From: Capronia americana
Taxonomy: Eukaryota > Ascomycota > Eurotiomycetes > Chaetothyriales > Herpotrichiellaceae
Length of the DNA stretch: 64,000 nt
Direction of reading: 5' to 3'
Assembly (NCBI GenBank): GCA_016110215.1
Contig: JADWQD010000009.1
Coordinates: forward strand, 1,676,093-1,740,092
Positions 20,323-31,248 of the stretch are shown piece by piece. A program made the position numbers and the translations under genes. Numbering within the stretch: position 1 is the stretch's first letter; each line of letters begins with the position of its first letter. Below the pieces are notes generated by a model, which was not told the DNA's origin, ran no database searches, and saw only the letters and a program-made list of their open reading frames with translations.

Positions 20323-20960
20323 CGGCAGAGCGGATCGAAAGACCCCTATTCCTAACACCGCTAATCTCATCTCATCCCATCCCATCTGCGTATAGAGACA
20401 CGCGCTTGCGAGAGGCGGACGCTCTGCGGTGCGTGTTCGCTCATCGCGCGGGGGTGAGAGTGGTACTAACACGTATTGTGTATCGTGAAGGTGTGTCGCA
20501 CCACATAGGTATCATAATTAGGGCAAAGACGGAGTCGGTCCCTGTGTCACGCTCCACAGGTGTACGCGGCACACGCGATCTCGATACTGTAAGTAAGACA
20601 AGGAACGCATACGCATGGGGTGGGACGGGATTGGATTGGATGGTCTAGTCAAGTATTCGAGGTATCCGGGCTCGTAAAGGAGAGGAGATGTAAGAATGGG
20701 GGGGTTAACCCGCAGTATTCAGGCCCGGTAGGGGAAATCTGATATATATACATGGTATATCATATACTGTACATATACGATATACCGGACCTGGCAAGAG
20801 CAGAGGGCGTCAGCTTATTGACAATTCAACTCCACGCACGATACCCGCCATTAGCACAGACAATACGGACCGGTACATGAACGACAGATCTATATGTGTC
20901 AAAGGGGGAATATGCAGTTCCGAAGAAGTGAACTTACTGACTGACTTGCTGGTTGACTGA

Positions 20961-20984
20961 CTCACTCACTCACTCACTCGCTCG
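20961..20984. repeat. (ACTC)n microsatellite
   Basis: About five units of CTCA/CTCG in an intergenic region. No other signal attached. Confidence 0.6.
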
Positions 20985-21908
20985 CCAATCGAGGCAGCAT
21001 GTCTGCAGATACATACATACATGGTACAGGAATACTAATGTACCAGTATCAATATTTAGTTGATCAAGGATTCGCATCACATCGCATCACATATTGATCC
21101 TTAGGAAAGGGGAACGCGCGATAGAAACAGATTTAACGCATTTTGCTCCACTGCTACTACATAGTATAATTGTTGCCGCCCGCTCACCGTAGCGAAGGCG
21201 AGATAGATTCGATCTCAAGAGGATGTCCTGGTAGCACTTCCACTCCCACTCCTACTTGCGTCCCCAAGCTGGCATCCGAGCCACGACTCTGGGTCGGCAA
21301 GGAGGATTGGAAGTGAGCAGCCATATATCGATGTCCGATATTCAGACCTCGTCCTCTCATCCTCATCTCGTCATGGGCCACTGGCCGTCTCTTCGGCATC
21401 GAGTCTCTTCGTTGATTGCACTCGAATTCCCATACCGACCCTTTCATCTCAGCGGCGGAGACACTCGTATGTGTGACTTGTGTGACCAGTCATCAAATTT
21501 CCATGCCACCAAAATTAGTGGCGGCGGTATTGGTCGAGATGGTGTTCACGTCCGTGATGGCGTCTGGTGCCTGCCGTGTCCAGTTGCCTTTATCGTGCTG
21601 ATAGAAGCCAGAAGACGCCGCGCTCAATGAGGCCAGATATTTCGCTTGAAAAGCTCCTGCAGTATCCGCCGTCGGTTTGTGGAACTGGATCAGAGAGCAC
21701 GCCGAGTCAGATGGTGCCATCTCCCTTAGAAACCTTTGACCGCAGAGCCTCCTTCGAGGCATTAGCATCAGGAATCGTTCAGCACGGCAGTTGTAGGCTG
21801 CTTGCGAGGGATTCTGCATGCCTTTGACGCGACCTGCTCATATCCTGCCACGGCAGTGCAGCGGCAAAATGTTTGTTGCCAAGATTTAAACAGCACATTT
21901 GCCCGAAT

Positions 21909-22511
21909 CTAGCTGAACATATCGGTATTTTTGGAATGGTGCAACGAGTCCGCGGCCGAAGCAGGATAAAAGGTCCGACACTTGGTGCAAATGGTCAGGT
22001 TGGCCGTTGGACCTCTCTTGTGATAGTCGGCGAGCTGAGCTCGGAGTTCCTCAACCTCGCGCTGGAGACTGCGCACTTCCTCCTTCCTCTTCTGCCGGAA
22101 ATTGCTTTGGGCTTTGCGGTTTTGCTCTCGTCGGCGGTGTCTTCGATCCACCGTCTTTTCATCGGCGGGCGTGGTGGTTGATGGTAGTTCGGCGATTTCG
22201 GATGCGGTGCCCTCGGCAGTCCAGAAGTCGTCCGACTGCACGCTGCTTGCGTAACTGACCGACGACTGGGCCGAAGTCAAATCATTTGCGATGGGATACG
22301 AGAAGACGCCCTGCGACATATTTAAGTCACTTTGCTTGCGATGGTCGCTCGTATCTAGGATCGGCGAACTGGATGGCGACTCGAAGAAAAGATCCAAGAC
22401 ATCCATTGAGCTGTTTTCCTGCTGCGCCGATGACAAAAAGCTCCAGTTGTATGAGACAGGGCCGACTTCCGGCGGGTAGACCAATTCCAGATTCTGGTCG
22501 ACGACGTGCAT
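21909..22511 (-). CDS. Small bZIP transcription factor
   Basis: Single exon, 200 residues from MHVVDQNLELV. The frame is open 51 codons further upstream but without an ATG, so an upstream coding exon cannot be excluded. Residues about 122-160 form a bZIP: basic region RRHRRREQNRKAQSNFRQKRK with the invariant N-x7-R (NRKAQSNFR), then a short zipper (SLQREVEELRAQLADYHKRG) with only two Leu heptads. The basic region resembles the fungal AP-1/Yap-like and related groups, with KAQ in place of the usual AAQ. A C-terminal Cys pair (CTKCRTFYP) follows the zipper. The N-terminal part is Ser-rich and acidic, a plausible activation region. The target genes are unknown; the nearest genes are the O-methyltransferase and an HD phosphohydrolase. 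Confidence 0.85.
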   Translation of the reverse strand: MHVVDQNLELVYPPEVGPVSYNWSFLSSAQQENSSMDVLDLFFESPSSSPILDTSDHRKQSDLNMSQGVFSYPIANDLTSAQSSVSYASSVQSDDFWTAEGTASEIAELPSTTTPADEKTVDRRHRRREQNRKAQSNFRQKRKEEVRSLQREVEELRAQLADYHKRGPTANLTICTKCRTFYPASAADSLHHSKNTDMFS

Positions 22512-25343
22512 ATTTGCGATAGAGTATGAAGATGACACTCGGATGAGTCGAGTACAGTTGGGATTAGAATTGATCGATGATGATGGCTTTGATGTCGAGC
22601 TAGATCCGGTCAAGGCGAAGGCGCAAGTCGTTGTGTGGGTTGTTGGTGGTGGAAATGTTGCCAATAGTCGGTGGGAGCCAAATGTATTATACTGCCAACG
22701 AGGCTGACTTGGATACAGACCGGCTGCGAATGACGCAGGACAATCGAGGTCACCTGCAATGCTCCATTCACTTTGGGAAGGAGCCTAGTAGCCTCAGACC
22801 CCGGCAATAACGTCAGGGTTCAACATGGTGGGCTTGGGAACGCACTAGGGAAACACGATTGAAGAGAATCTTGTGCTCTGACAAAGCACACAGCGCAGGG
22901 GCTTGATCTCAGTCAGTCAAAATTGCGGAGCGGGGAGGAGGCACGGTAAACCGAAACGGCGTTTGGTAGCAGGCTTCGGAGAATGCGCTGGGGGAAGAGG
23001 TACATGGCGCTGGAACAGTAGCGTAAGCATGGACTGGTCGAGGCAGCACGACTGCGTGAATTTCTGCAAGATAGCGCGAAAAGAGACATCGAGGGCGGAC
23101 GATGGTTGGCGGCAGCGGCGCCTATGACAGACTCACTCTTGGGTGCTTTGGAGGGCATGCCTGAATGGGGAGGTGGAGTCCTGCTTATACGAACAGCTGG
23201 CCAGCACCGCCTTGATTTGCTTCCTGGCCGCTATGGAAGTTCCGTGTCTTGGTCCCGTCCGTGCTGGTTATCCGGCGGAACTCGCTGATTGGATATTCAA
23301 ATCGAAGGCCTTGGCTGTTGACGAAGAGTCGACTCAAGTCATCGGAAAACCCCCCTCTCCCTAGAACAGGCGGGTTACTCATGATGCCCCCCCTTGACCT
23401 GGACCTCCCCCGCAAACCCAATTCTTGTTTCATTGCTCGGCTGTCGTCTGTCGTGATGGCATGGCCAATAGAACCGAATCTGCAAAATAGCGCAAGGGGT
23501 CACTGCTGCCCTTCGCAAACTTCTGGACTCTCTTTGGTGTGCCCTGGTTCGCACCAGTGACGTTGGAAGATCGGTGGACACTGGATATCGTCCCGCTTGT
23601 TACCTGGCAGTATTTGCATTTCCTCCCAGCTGAAGCTTGAAAGCGCCTTGGCAGGAGAGCTTGCCCTCAGATTCCGAGTAACGCACAACCCGGTGCTCTC
23701 CTGCAAGCCTTGCGCTTTAGCGAGCTTTCGAAATCTCGTAATGTGGCGCAATTACCTATGCACTGTGGACCCTTCTATGCGTGCTTCTCTCCACGCTTTT
23801 GCTCGAAAGCATTCGCGAGCGACGAGGATTGGTTGCCATCGATCCCTGTTGTCGTAGATCTGCCCCTAGGGAAGATGGGTCTCCACCCTTGCCAGCCTTG
23901 TCTGAGGATGCATTGATAAACCTCTGTGATTTCCTTCTCAGCATGGTACAACATCTTCTTGCGCCAGGTACATTCAACATATCGAGCAACATCCTCTTCT
24001 TTCAAAAACCACTTCACAAGATGCATCTCCCAGACGGCTATGCGACCGAGACACATTGGCCATGGTCTCGTGCGGACCTCTCCTTATGGTCGCAAGAGAC
24101 GTCTTCTTCCGAGTGGGAACACTTGAGCAACACCTACCTCTTCCCCATGGCTTCGCCAAAATCACTTCCTCGCAGCTGGTTGAGCCAAGGGCCATTGACA
24201 GCGTTGGCACCTCGAGAGTGTCTCTCCGCCATTCGCGAGACCGGAACCGAGTCTTTCCACCCCACAATGGCGGACGCAGAGGTTGATGGCCGCAACGGAA
24301 GGGGAAGACTCGCAGAATCGTCTACCACCGCGCCTACACCGATTCGAAGGGCAACCAAGCCGCAGAAGCGTCGCCGTCAGAGGACTCCGTCACTAGCTGT
24401 GAAATGGCGGTCCACCGACGTCACCGACGCGCAGCCGGACATGTCTTGGGAGGCACGTCAGAGGTATGAACAGCGATTTTCCGCCACAGAAGTTCGACGA
24501 GAGTTAGAGATCCAGTCCACCGCAGACGAAAAAGACTGCTCTTGCACGGAATGCAAGTCACGACGGTGGCGGAGGGAGCGATGACAGCCAGAATGTATCC
24601 TTTCGAATCGAACCCTAGATTTCCCGGCGTTCTTCATCTAGGAGTCTTCTGTCGGCACATCCATGCGACGTGATCTTGTTGTCCATGCAGAACTCGTCCG
24701 GATCAGTTCGGAAAAAGACCGCTCGTCAAAGCCACCACATTTTGGGATGCCAATGGAAGGAACACAAGTGGTTAGCAGGGCAAGAGAAAACAACTGCTTA
24801 AGCGGCGCCCAAAGGACCTTGAAGTGAGATTGAAAGCAGCACAAGACCCTACAGCGGCGGCCATCTATCATATACGCGGGTTGAGCAGCTCAAACAACTG
24901 TGTGAATCCTTGAGATGGAGAATTCTGTCTGTCGCAGAGGGTTGACTCTCTGGTGGTCTTGTGAGCAGGAAGCGAAGGTTGAATGCATGCAAGGCGTGAG
25001 AGGCACATAGTCACCACAGTGCCTCGTCGAGACGTACAGCGAGCGGGCCGACGTATTTCCGCCTTGGCGCGAATCCCATTCGACGCCCGATTTGATTCTT
25101 TCGAGCGACGAAACTCAAATGTGTTTATAGAAAGTCCTTTGATGTGACCTTGAAAGTCAGAGTGAGCAATTCCATACGTGGGTCACGACGACGTCCTGAT
25201 CACGCAGCTATGATTTTGATGCCTTAGATAAGACGTTTTCTCTTCTCCTCGAGTCATTGATCGTGCGTATATTTTTCACCTGCTCTTGGGCGTCAACCTA
25301 ATCACCACCCACTCACTCTTCGCCTCTCACCACTCTCACAACC
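22512..25343. other. 2.8-kb region without a supportable gene
   Basis: Many overlapping short frames on both strands, none with a known domain. The longest (23781..24584, +) has an ATG-initiated 3' part from 24267 encoding about 105 Arg-rich residues with a CSCTEC stretch; it could be a gene relic but cannot be supported. A B-box-like GGTTCGATTC at about 24605 (-) has no matching tRNA stems. Confidence 0.5.
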
Positions 25344-26078
25344 ATGGAACCGCCCGGATCTCCCTACTGGGATCCGACGACCTACCCTTCGCTATCCGAC
25401 CAAGAGATAGGGTATGTCCGCCAAATCTACGCCTTCGCAGAACAATACTTCCAGGACCCACGCTTCGACGCTTCCCATGACTTTGCGCATGTGAAACGCG
25501 TCGTCACCAACGCTCTTACCATTCTTAAGAAGGTGGAAGACCAGCGGAAACGACAGGCCCTCCCGGCTTTGAATCCCTTGAGTGTCATTCTGGGCGCATT
25601 GCTGCACGATGTCGAGGACAAGAAGTATGTCTCTGCGAGCGCGGAACAGCAGGCCGGGGCTCTGCGCAAGGCAGTCACCCAGGTGGGATTGTCCGAGTCC
25701 TACGCTGAGCACATGCAATTGTTGGTCGACGGCGTGTCGTATTCCTCCGAGGTAAAGAATCCTGAGCGCGTGAAGAAGCTCATCGAGCTGATACCGGAGC
25801 TGGCGGTGGTGCAAGATGCTGATCGCCTCGATGCCATTGGCGCGATCGGCATTGGGAGGTGCTTCACCTTTGGAGGGGCAAAGGGTGCGAGAAGCCTGGA
25901 AGATTCCATCCAGCATTTCGAGGATAAGTTGCTGAAGCTCGAGGGTATGATGAAGACGGATGCCGGACAGGCCATGGCGAGGGAGAGGTCCAGCAGGATT
26001 CGAGACTTCATGAGCTGGTGGAAAGACGAGGTCGAGGTGGCGGACCAGAAGATCAGACAGTCCAACTTCGAGTCTTGA
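25344..26078 (+). CDS. HD-domain metal-dependent phosphohydrolase
   Basis: Single exon, 244 residues, with ATG in a good context (ACAACCATGG). The HD superfamily metal ligands are visible: H in SHDFAHVKRV, the HD doublet in GALLHDVEDKKY, and the distal D in VVQDADRLDAIGAIGIGR. It matches the small YpgQ/YedJ-like group of soluble HD hydrolases, some of which act on nucleotides or pyrophosphate; the physiological substrate in fungi is not settled. No signal peptide or membrane segment, so probably cytosolic. It ends 79 bases from the stop of the convergent GRASP gene. Confidence 0.9.
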   Translation: MEPPGSPYWDPTTYPSLSDQEIGYVRQIYAFAEQYFQDPRFDASHDFAHVKRVVTNALTILKKVEDQRKRQALPALNPLSVILGALLHDVEDKKYVSASAEQQAGALRKAVTQVGLSESYAEHMQLLVDGVSYSSEVKNPERVKKLIELIPELAVVQDADRLDAIGAIGIGRCFTFGGAKGARSLEDSIQHFEDKLLKLEGMMKTDAGQAMARERSSRIRDFMSWWKDEVEVADQKIRQSNFES

Positions 26079-26157
26079 TCTTTGGCGCTGGTCCTTTCCC
26101 TTCGACGCTATCCTCAAATCACGGTGGTGGTGTATCACATTTTCAACAAATCCCGCA

Positions 26158-27407
26158 TCACGTTTCTTCGGCATCGCCCGGTTCGCCGAGATCTTCGCCT
26201 GCCTGGACAAGGGGATCTCCTTTCTCATGCGTCACCGAGGGAGGTGTCGGACCAGCAGAACCCAACTTTGGGGGCGGCGCAAGAGGCGTGCCCTTCCTCG
26301 ACGGCACAGAATCCTGCTCGGCACTCTTCTTCGACCCCTCAGCGAACATATCGTCGAACCCACTCTTTATGGCAGCGCCATGATGCCGGCTCTTTCGTGT
26401 TCTGGGAGGTCCTGAAGTCGTCGGGGGTACATCATTGGGGTTCAACATCGGCGGTGGGGGCAAATTCGGGCTGATCATTGGAGGCGGAGAGGGTAGATTC
26501 GCAACCGGCGCGGGCTGGAAGGTGTTGGTGAAGGCTTCCTGTTGTCCTCCTCCGTTCTCGAGGCTCTTTCTGTCGGCGTCAAAGAGGCTCTCGCCCGGCG
26601 CTTGTATCTCCTCCCCCAAGCCGACGGGGAGTCTATGTAGGGCTCCGAACCCCAGGACTGCTCCCAGGGCACCCTCGCCGCCCCAGCCCCTTCGAGGGAC
26701 AAGTTCCACCTCTCTGACCACATCGAACTCGGAATTGTAGACCCATAGTACTAGGCTTCGGTTCAAGTGATCCTCCACCAACTCGCCCAAGGCCGCCTCT
26801 CCTTTCAACGTGCCACTCGGCGAGCCGAGGATGTAGTCGCTATGTGGGAGCAGGCCGGCTTGATGCGCCGGGGACAACGGGGAAGGGATGCTTAGGACGT
26901 GCCAAATGTTCTGGGTGGCATTGAGCGGCGCGAGTTGGAGGGACAATCCCAGTGGTTCGCCAGACGCAGGCACGGCGATGGTGAGCGCGTGCGTCCTTTG
27001 GCCCTGCAGCAGCAGCAGTAGTCAGAAGGGGTTGATTTGTAGCCACAAAACCCACGCCCGCGCGCGCGTCTCCTCGTACTACTATACCTTTGCGCTCCAC
27101 AGATCTAACGTGCAGTACCCGCCTCCGCAGTTGCGTAGTTCGGTTACGAAGAGATTTGGATCCGGCGAGTCCTGGTTCAGTCAGCAGGGGTTTTCCACTG
27201 GCGGCGACAAGCTGGGGTGGGCATCGATACCAGATGGTGACCGTTCATGCCAATAATGAAGTCGAACCATGGCTCTAACTGGAGCTCCTTGTTCGTATTC
27301 CGGAGGACCTGAAAGCCGTATGAGGTGTCTGAAGGCCCCGTATCGGTTTGTCGTGGAGGCGGCTCGCCGTCCAGGCGAGCTATGAACCGGTTCAGTGCAC
27401 CAAACAT
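26158..27407 (-). CDS. grh1: GRASP55/65 Golgi reassembly-stacking protein homologue (Grh1)
   Basis: Three exons: 27231..27407, 27088..27171, 26158..27003; 368 residues, all joins phase 0. Splicing restores the continuous GRASP domain: GFQVLRNTNKELQLEPWFDFIIGMNGH, then DPNLFVTELRNCGGGYCTLDLWSAKGQRTH, then the second PDZ-like half (PLGLSLQLAPLNATQNIWHVLSI, GSPSGTLKGE, NSEFDVVREVELVPRRGWGG). The N-terminus MFGALNRFIARLDG lacks the animal myristoylation Gly2 but can form an amphipathic helix, as in yeast Grh1. The C-terminal half is a Pro/Ser-rich tail. GRASP proteins act at Golgi and ER-exit membranes in traffic and unconventional secretion. Convergent with the HD phosphohydrolase gene. Confidence 0.92.
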
Positions 27408-27840
27408 GGCGTTGTATCTGGCCTGGTTGAGAAGCAGACACAAGTATGCAAGACACGTCCACCTTTGGCGGTTATGCGTTAACGTGGCCAAAACTCCACC
27501 GCGTGAGCAGCCCCCACCGAGGCAGCTTTTCCGACTCTGACAGGTCCCTCTAGGCACGCCTACAGCGACCCTCAGAGGCGCGCCTGAAACTAACACCCGC
27601 GCCGCCTATCGACTCTGACCGCTACCCCTTACGAAAACGTCCACAGGCACGGCTACTTTTTTTTTTAGCGTCGCTCAGAAAATAGATTCAACGGCAAACG
27701 GTACGTATGGCTCCTTCCGTGTTGCTCTCGTGGTATATGTCTGAAGATCTCTCATCTAGAGGGCGCCCGTAGTTGTTCGAATCGCTGCATTCCACGTAGT
27801 CGTTCAAGAACAATTCTGTTCCAGCCTGTTGCTGGGTTGC
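27408..27840. other. Intergenic, poly-T tract
   Basis: 430 bases between the GRASP start and the 3' end of the next gene. A T-run lies at about 27657..27665. No gene seen. Confidence 0.6.
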
Positions 27841-29673
27841 CTACTTGGGCACCCTGAACAGGTTGGATTCCTCAATTTCTGTCCAGAGTTTGAGCCCGTC
27901 GGCGTCGTTCGTATACTCATACCACAAAAACATGCCCAGCCGATCTCTCATACTTGGCCAGCTCTCGATCCCGAGCTGTCGAGTGAATTCGTCCAGAATC
28001 GTACGATACCATTGTCGTTCCGGGTGTCCAATAGCCGCAATCGCACCCATCACACTCACCCACATGATCAAATCAGATGCTTCAGCCCACCATGCCTGGA
28101 TCGACGGGTCGAGGAGTTGTGCCTTGATGTCATGCGCAAGTTGATGAAACGGGGCAGCGATTGCGGGAAGCGGAAACACCACAAGCAGGCTGTACACAAC
28201 AGTGCCCAGCCGCGAAAGTCTGACCAACGGGTGCTCGTCCTGTACCTCTGAAGGTAGCGGCGTCAAAAGCATCAGGCTGTGCTGGACAAAGTTTCTCTCG
28301 TCCGACACGCATCCCAGTCTTTGGGCTTCCGGTCTATTCTTGACCTGGTCGTCCACCGCAAAAGTGTATTGGATGATCCACTTCAGGACGATCAGCAGGT
28401 GCTCGACAGTCTCGTGGCCGAGCAACTCTGGGAGAACTCGAAATCCTCTGCCGAGACCGACCAATGGATGGTTCTTCCTCGACGCGAGGTTCAGAGGCCC
28501 GATGACATCGTCTCCCATCTGTTCATACGGCAGCATCGGCCTGGTCAAGGTCTGACTGGCCAAAATGATATCTCCGCTGCGAAAGTGAGTCAGTTTTGCA
28601 TGGGACCATGTCAAGCAAGTGCGTCGCTTACAAGGATATGGCCTGTGCCAAGCCGGGCAGCTTGATCTGAGAGAGACCGCCGCGAAGGGTCAACATTCTA
28701 GCAAGGCCCTGTAAATGCACATTCACGGTGTGAAGTCGGCCCCCGTATAGATGGAGGAGTTGCAGAGTCGTCAATGGCCCCTGGGACGGTGCGGCTGCTG
28801 GAGGATGGGATCGAGGCTCCCCGTGGTAAGACAGGGCATAAACTGCCAGAATATTCTCATCCTCGCAGCTCATGGAAGTGTCGGCGAACTTCTGGTGGAC
28901 CCCTCGAATGGTTTCGGTGTAGCACTGCATCTGCTCTCGGGACTCAGCAGAGGAAGAGAAGAAGACTCGATTGCGTGTCAGCTGACAGAACATCGAAGCG
29001 TGAAAAAGCGTGCGATCGTGGAATGTCATTTGAAGCCATTTCTCGGAGTGCGGGCTCAGGCTTTGTCCTTTCTCGGGGGGAAACATCAACGACAGAAAGC
29101 TGTTCACTGGCACTGGTCAGCATTCAATGTTTCATACAGTTCGGGGGTCCATCACTCACCTTGGTCAAGAACAGGACTGACGAACTCCTTCGGCAACTCG
29201 CACGGATAGGTTTCAAATGGATCATGATGGCCAGACACAACCAAGGTCGACAGGTTGTTGGGAGAAAATGATACTAGTTCTCCTCCTGACACGGGCGAAT
29301 CTGTGATGGATCCGCCAAGATCCTCCTCTATCTTCGGTGTTGGACCTTCGCTTTCTGTAGAGGAGGACCCGATTGTCTGTGGAGTGGTAGGAGCACGCGC
29401 CCTCTTGGATTTTTTGACCTGCCCAAGGTTGGAAGAGCGACGCCTTGTTGTCGGTCGATTTGAGACTCCATCCACATCTGTCTTGACTCGCCGCCAGTGG
29501 TAATTCGAGGCATTAGATCGAACAAGCACCTTGTTCTGAGAGCGTTCGGCTTCGGAGGAGGGGATGGCGGTGACGAATTGGAAGGTTTTGGACGCCACCG
29601 CACGAGCAGGGCGCGACGCTGCAACTCCAGCGCTTTGATCCGGCCGAGGTGTCACGGCTCTCGCCTTGTGCAT
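27841..29673 (-). CDS. Fungal transcription-factor-like protein without a Zn2Cys6 motif
   Basis: Three exons: 29160..29673, 28632..29112, 27841..28576; 576 residues from MHKARAVTPRP. The frame is open for eight more codons from a TTG. The N-terminus has FQFVTAIP and a VRSNASNYHWRR block, followed by a basic Ser-rich stretch (RRRSSNLGQVKKSKRAR), a layout common in fungal regulators of the Fungal_trans_2/DUF3468-like class. The remaining 400 residues are helical and match the style of that regulatory domain (HDRTLFHASMFCQL, LHLYGGRLHTVNVHLQGLARMLTLRGGLSQI). No Cys6 cluster is visible in this model. It could be a regulator without its own DNA-binding domain, or a first exon may be missed upstream. 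Function unknown. Confidence 0.75.
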
Positions 29674-30324
29674 GTCCTTCTCGTAGACATAATCCAACGC
29701 CGATGGAGTGTGTGAGTCCAGTCGTCCCTGCCCGCACGCAACTGGGAATCAAAATGTGCCAACTTGACGCATGGCGCAGTGTCGGTGTCGTGGGCGTGGG
29801 GTTGGCGGAAGAGGAAGAATTCGCTTCGACGTCTATGCTGTCACAAGGCCTGGGGCGCGGCACCCGTGACTTTGGCCCTCTCCGGGTCTGCACAACGGCT
29901 AAAGTGCCAGGGCAAAGATAACGAGCGGAGGAGTCTGAACCTCGACGTGGAGGGCGTCATTTATCCGGGGCGCTTTCCCCACATGCAGGCCCGCAGATGA
30001 ACTCCGCTCTTTCCCTTTCAGGTTCTGGACACAGACGGGCTTCAATGGGCACCGGCGGACTATTCACTGTACTGCGCAGGGACCTAAGAGACTTGGATAT
30101 AGGTGGGAAGCTCCATGTGTATTCGAAGGAGTGACTAAGTTGGTTGTATATGTACGAGTATGTTTCTATCCGTAACACCTATTCGCTATGCTGAAATGCA
30201 TTTCAAGTCTATGCCACGCCATGCAATAAGACAAAACTGATCCAAGCCGCACTGCAGCATCACCGCCCAGCGCCTGCCGTCGCTAAATTAAACACATATT
30301 GCCTTTTGGGTGTATTGTGCGGCC
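29674..30324. other. Intergenic, no gene seen
   Basis: 650 bases between the regulator's 5' end and the 3' end of the repeat protein gene. Contains TACGAGTATG at 30153, one copy of a recurring motif. Confidence 0.6.
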
Positions 30325-31248
30325 CTACCAAGCCCCGACCGAGGTGGGTACCGCCATGGTGATGGTGATCGTTTGACATCCGACACAGTCGCTCAGACCA
30401 TAGAAAAAGTTGGGAGCCAGTGTCGGGGTCGCAGTGATGGTTTCAGTGATGGTCACAGCAGTGGGGCAGCCATTGGGAGTCGTGGTTGGCTTGGGAGGCA
30501 AGCACTTGCCGTTGGCAGCTGTGCCGAACCCACAGTAGTGGGATACAGTGGTGCTGCTGGCACTGCTGGACGAGCTGGTCGAAGTAGGAGGAGCTGGGTT
30601 GCACTTGCCGTTCAACGCTGTGCCAAAACCGCAGTAGTGGGTGGTTGTGCTGCTGACACTGCTGGTCGTGGTCACCGTCGTAGGCTTTGTTGTCGTGCTG
30701 CTGACGGTGCTCGTTGTCTTTGTCGATGTGCTGGTGGTGGTTGGCGGGGGAATGCAACTCCCATTATCAGCAGTGCCGAAGCCACAATAGTGCGAGGTAG
30801 ATGTGCTGGTAGATGTCGAGCTGGTCGTGGTTGACGGCGGGGGATTGCATTTGCCGTCCAAAGCGGTGCCAAAGCCGCAGTAATAGGTGGTGGAAGTACT
30901 GGTGGCCGTGCTCGATGTAGTTGGGGGCGGATTGCACTTGCCATCCAACGCGGTGCCGAATCCACAGTAGTAGGTGGTGGTCGACGATGTGGACGTCGTG
31001 GACGAGGCAGATGTGGTGGTCGACGGAGGCGGATTGCACTTGCCATCCAGAGCGGTTCCAAAACCGCAATAAAAGCTGGAGGTGGAAGTAGACGAAACCG
31101 AGCTTGTGGTGGAAGTTGGGGTGACACATGAGCCATCCGCATTAGTACCATAGCCACAATAGTATGAGGTGGTGGAAGTGTTGGTATATGGAAGAGCCAA
31201 GGCGCTGGCGGCAAGAGTCGCAGTAATGAAAGCGATTGAAGAATGCAT
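30325..31248 (-). CDS. Secreted protein with seven YCGFGT (CX9C) modules on Ser/Thr linkers
   Basis: Single exon, 307 residues. It starts with a signal peptide (MHSSIAFITATLAASALALP). Seven copies of the module [Y/F/H]YCG[F/Y]GT-x4-G-[K/S]-C follow, usually ended by NPPP or a related Pro tail. They are spaced about 30 residues apart (one gap about 50) by linkers made almost wholly of Ser and Thr, likely O-glycosylated. Each module holds two Cys nine residues apart, able to close a small disulfide loop. A different C-terminal region has three more Cys (PNGC, LSDCVGCQTIT). There is no GPI-type hydrophobic tail. I do not recognise a named family. The architecture suggests a cell-wall, adhesive or effector-like protein; that is inference. 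Confidence 0.85.
   Translation of the reverse strand: MHSSIAFITATLAASALALPYTNTSTTSYYCGYGTNADGSCVTPTSTTSSVSSTSTSSFYCGFGTALDGKCNPPPSTTTSASSTTSTSSTTTYYCGFGTALDGKCNPPPTTSSTATSTSTTYYCGFGTALDGKCNPPPSTTTSSTSTSTSTSHYCGFGTADNGSCIPPPTTTSTSTKTTSTVSSTTTKPTTVTTTSSVSSTTTHYCGFGTALNGKCNPAPPTSTSSSSSASSTTVSHYCGFGTAANGKCLPPKPTTTPNGCPTAVTITETITATPTLAPNFFYGLSDCVGCQTITITMAVPTSVGAW

Larger units (their letters stand above)
19896..21908. other. 2-kb gene-poor region with simple repeats and palindromes
   Basis: Upstream of the O-methyltransferase and downstream of the bZIP gene. Contains the second inverted-repeat element (20304..20322), an (ACTC)n tract (about 20961..20984), and AT-rich inverted arms GGTATATC/GATATACC (20754..20761 and 20779..20786). 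Short frames at 21184..21447 and 21493..21819 (-) have no recognisable domain. Confidence 0.6.

Noticed and set aside
24267..24584. Arg-rich 105-residue ATG frame with CSCTEC
   Set aside because: Looks faintly coding, but no domain, no partner exons and no promoter signal could be tied to it.
24600..24620. B-box-like GGTTCGATTC on the minus strand
   Set aside because: No pairing T-stem, acceptor stem or A-box at tRNA distance.
30325..31248. CRISPR-like regular repeats of about 90 nt
   Set aside because: The repeats keep one reading frame, encode a signal-peptide protein and are imperfect; this is a eukaryotic coding repeat, not an array.
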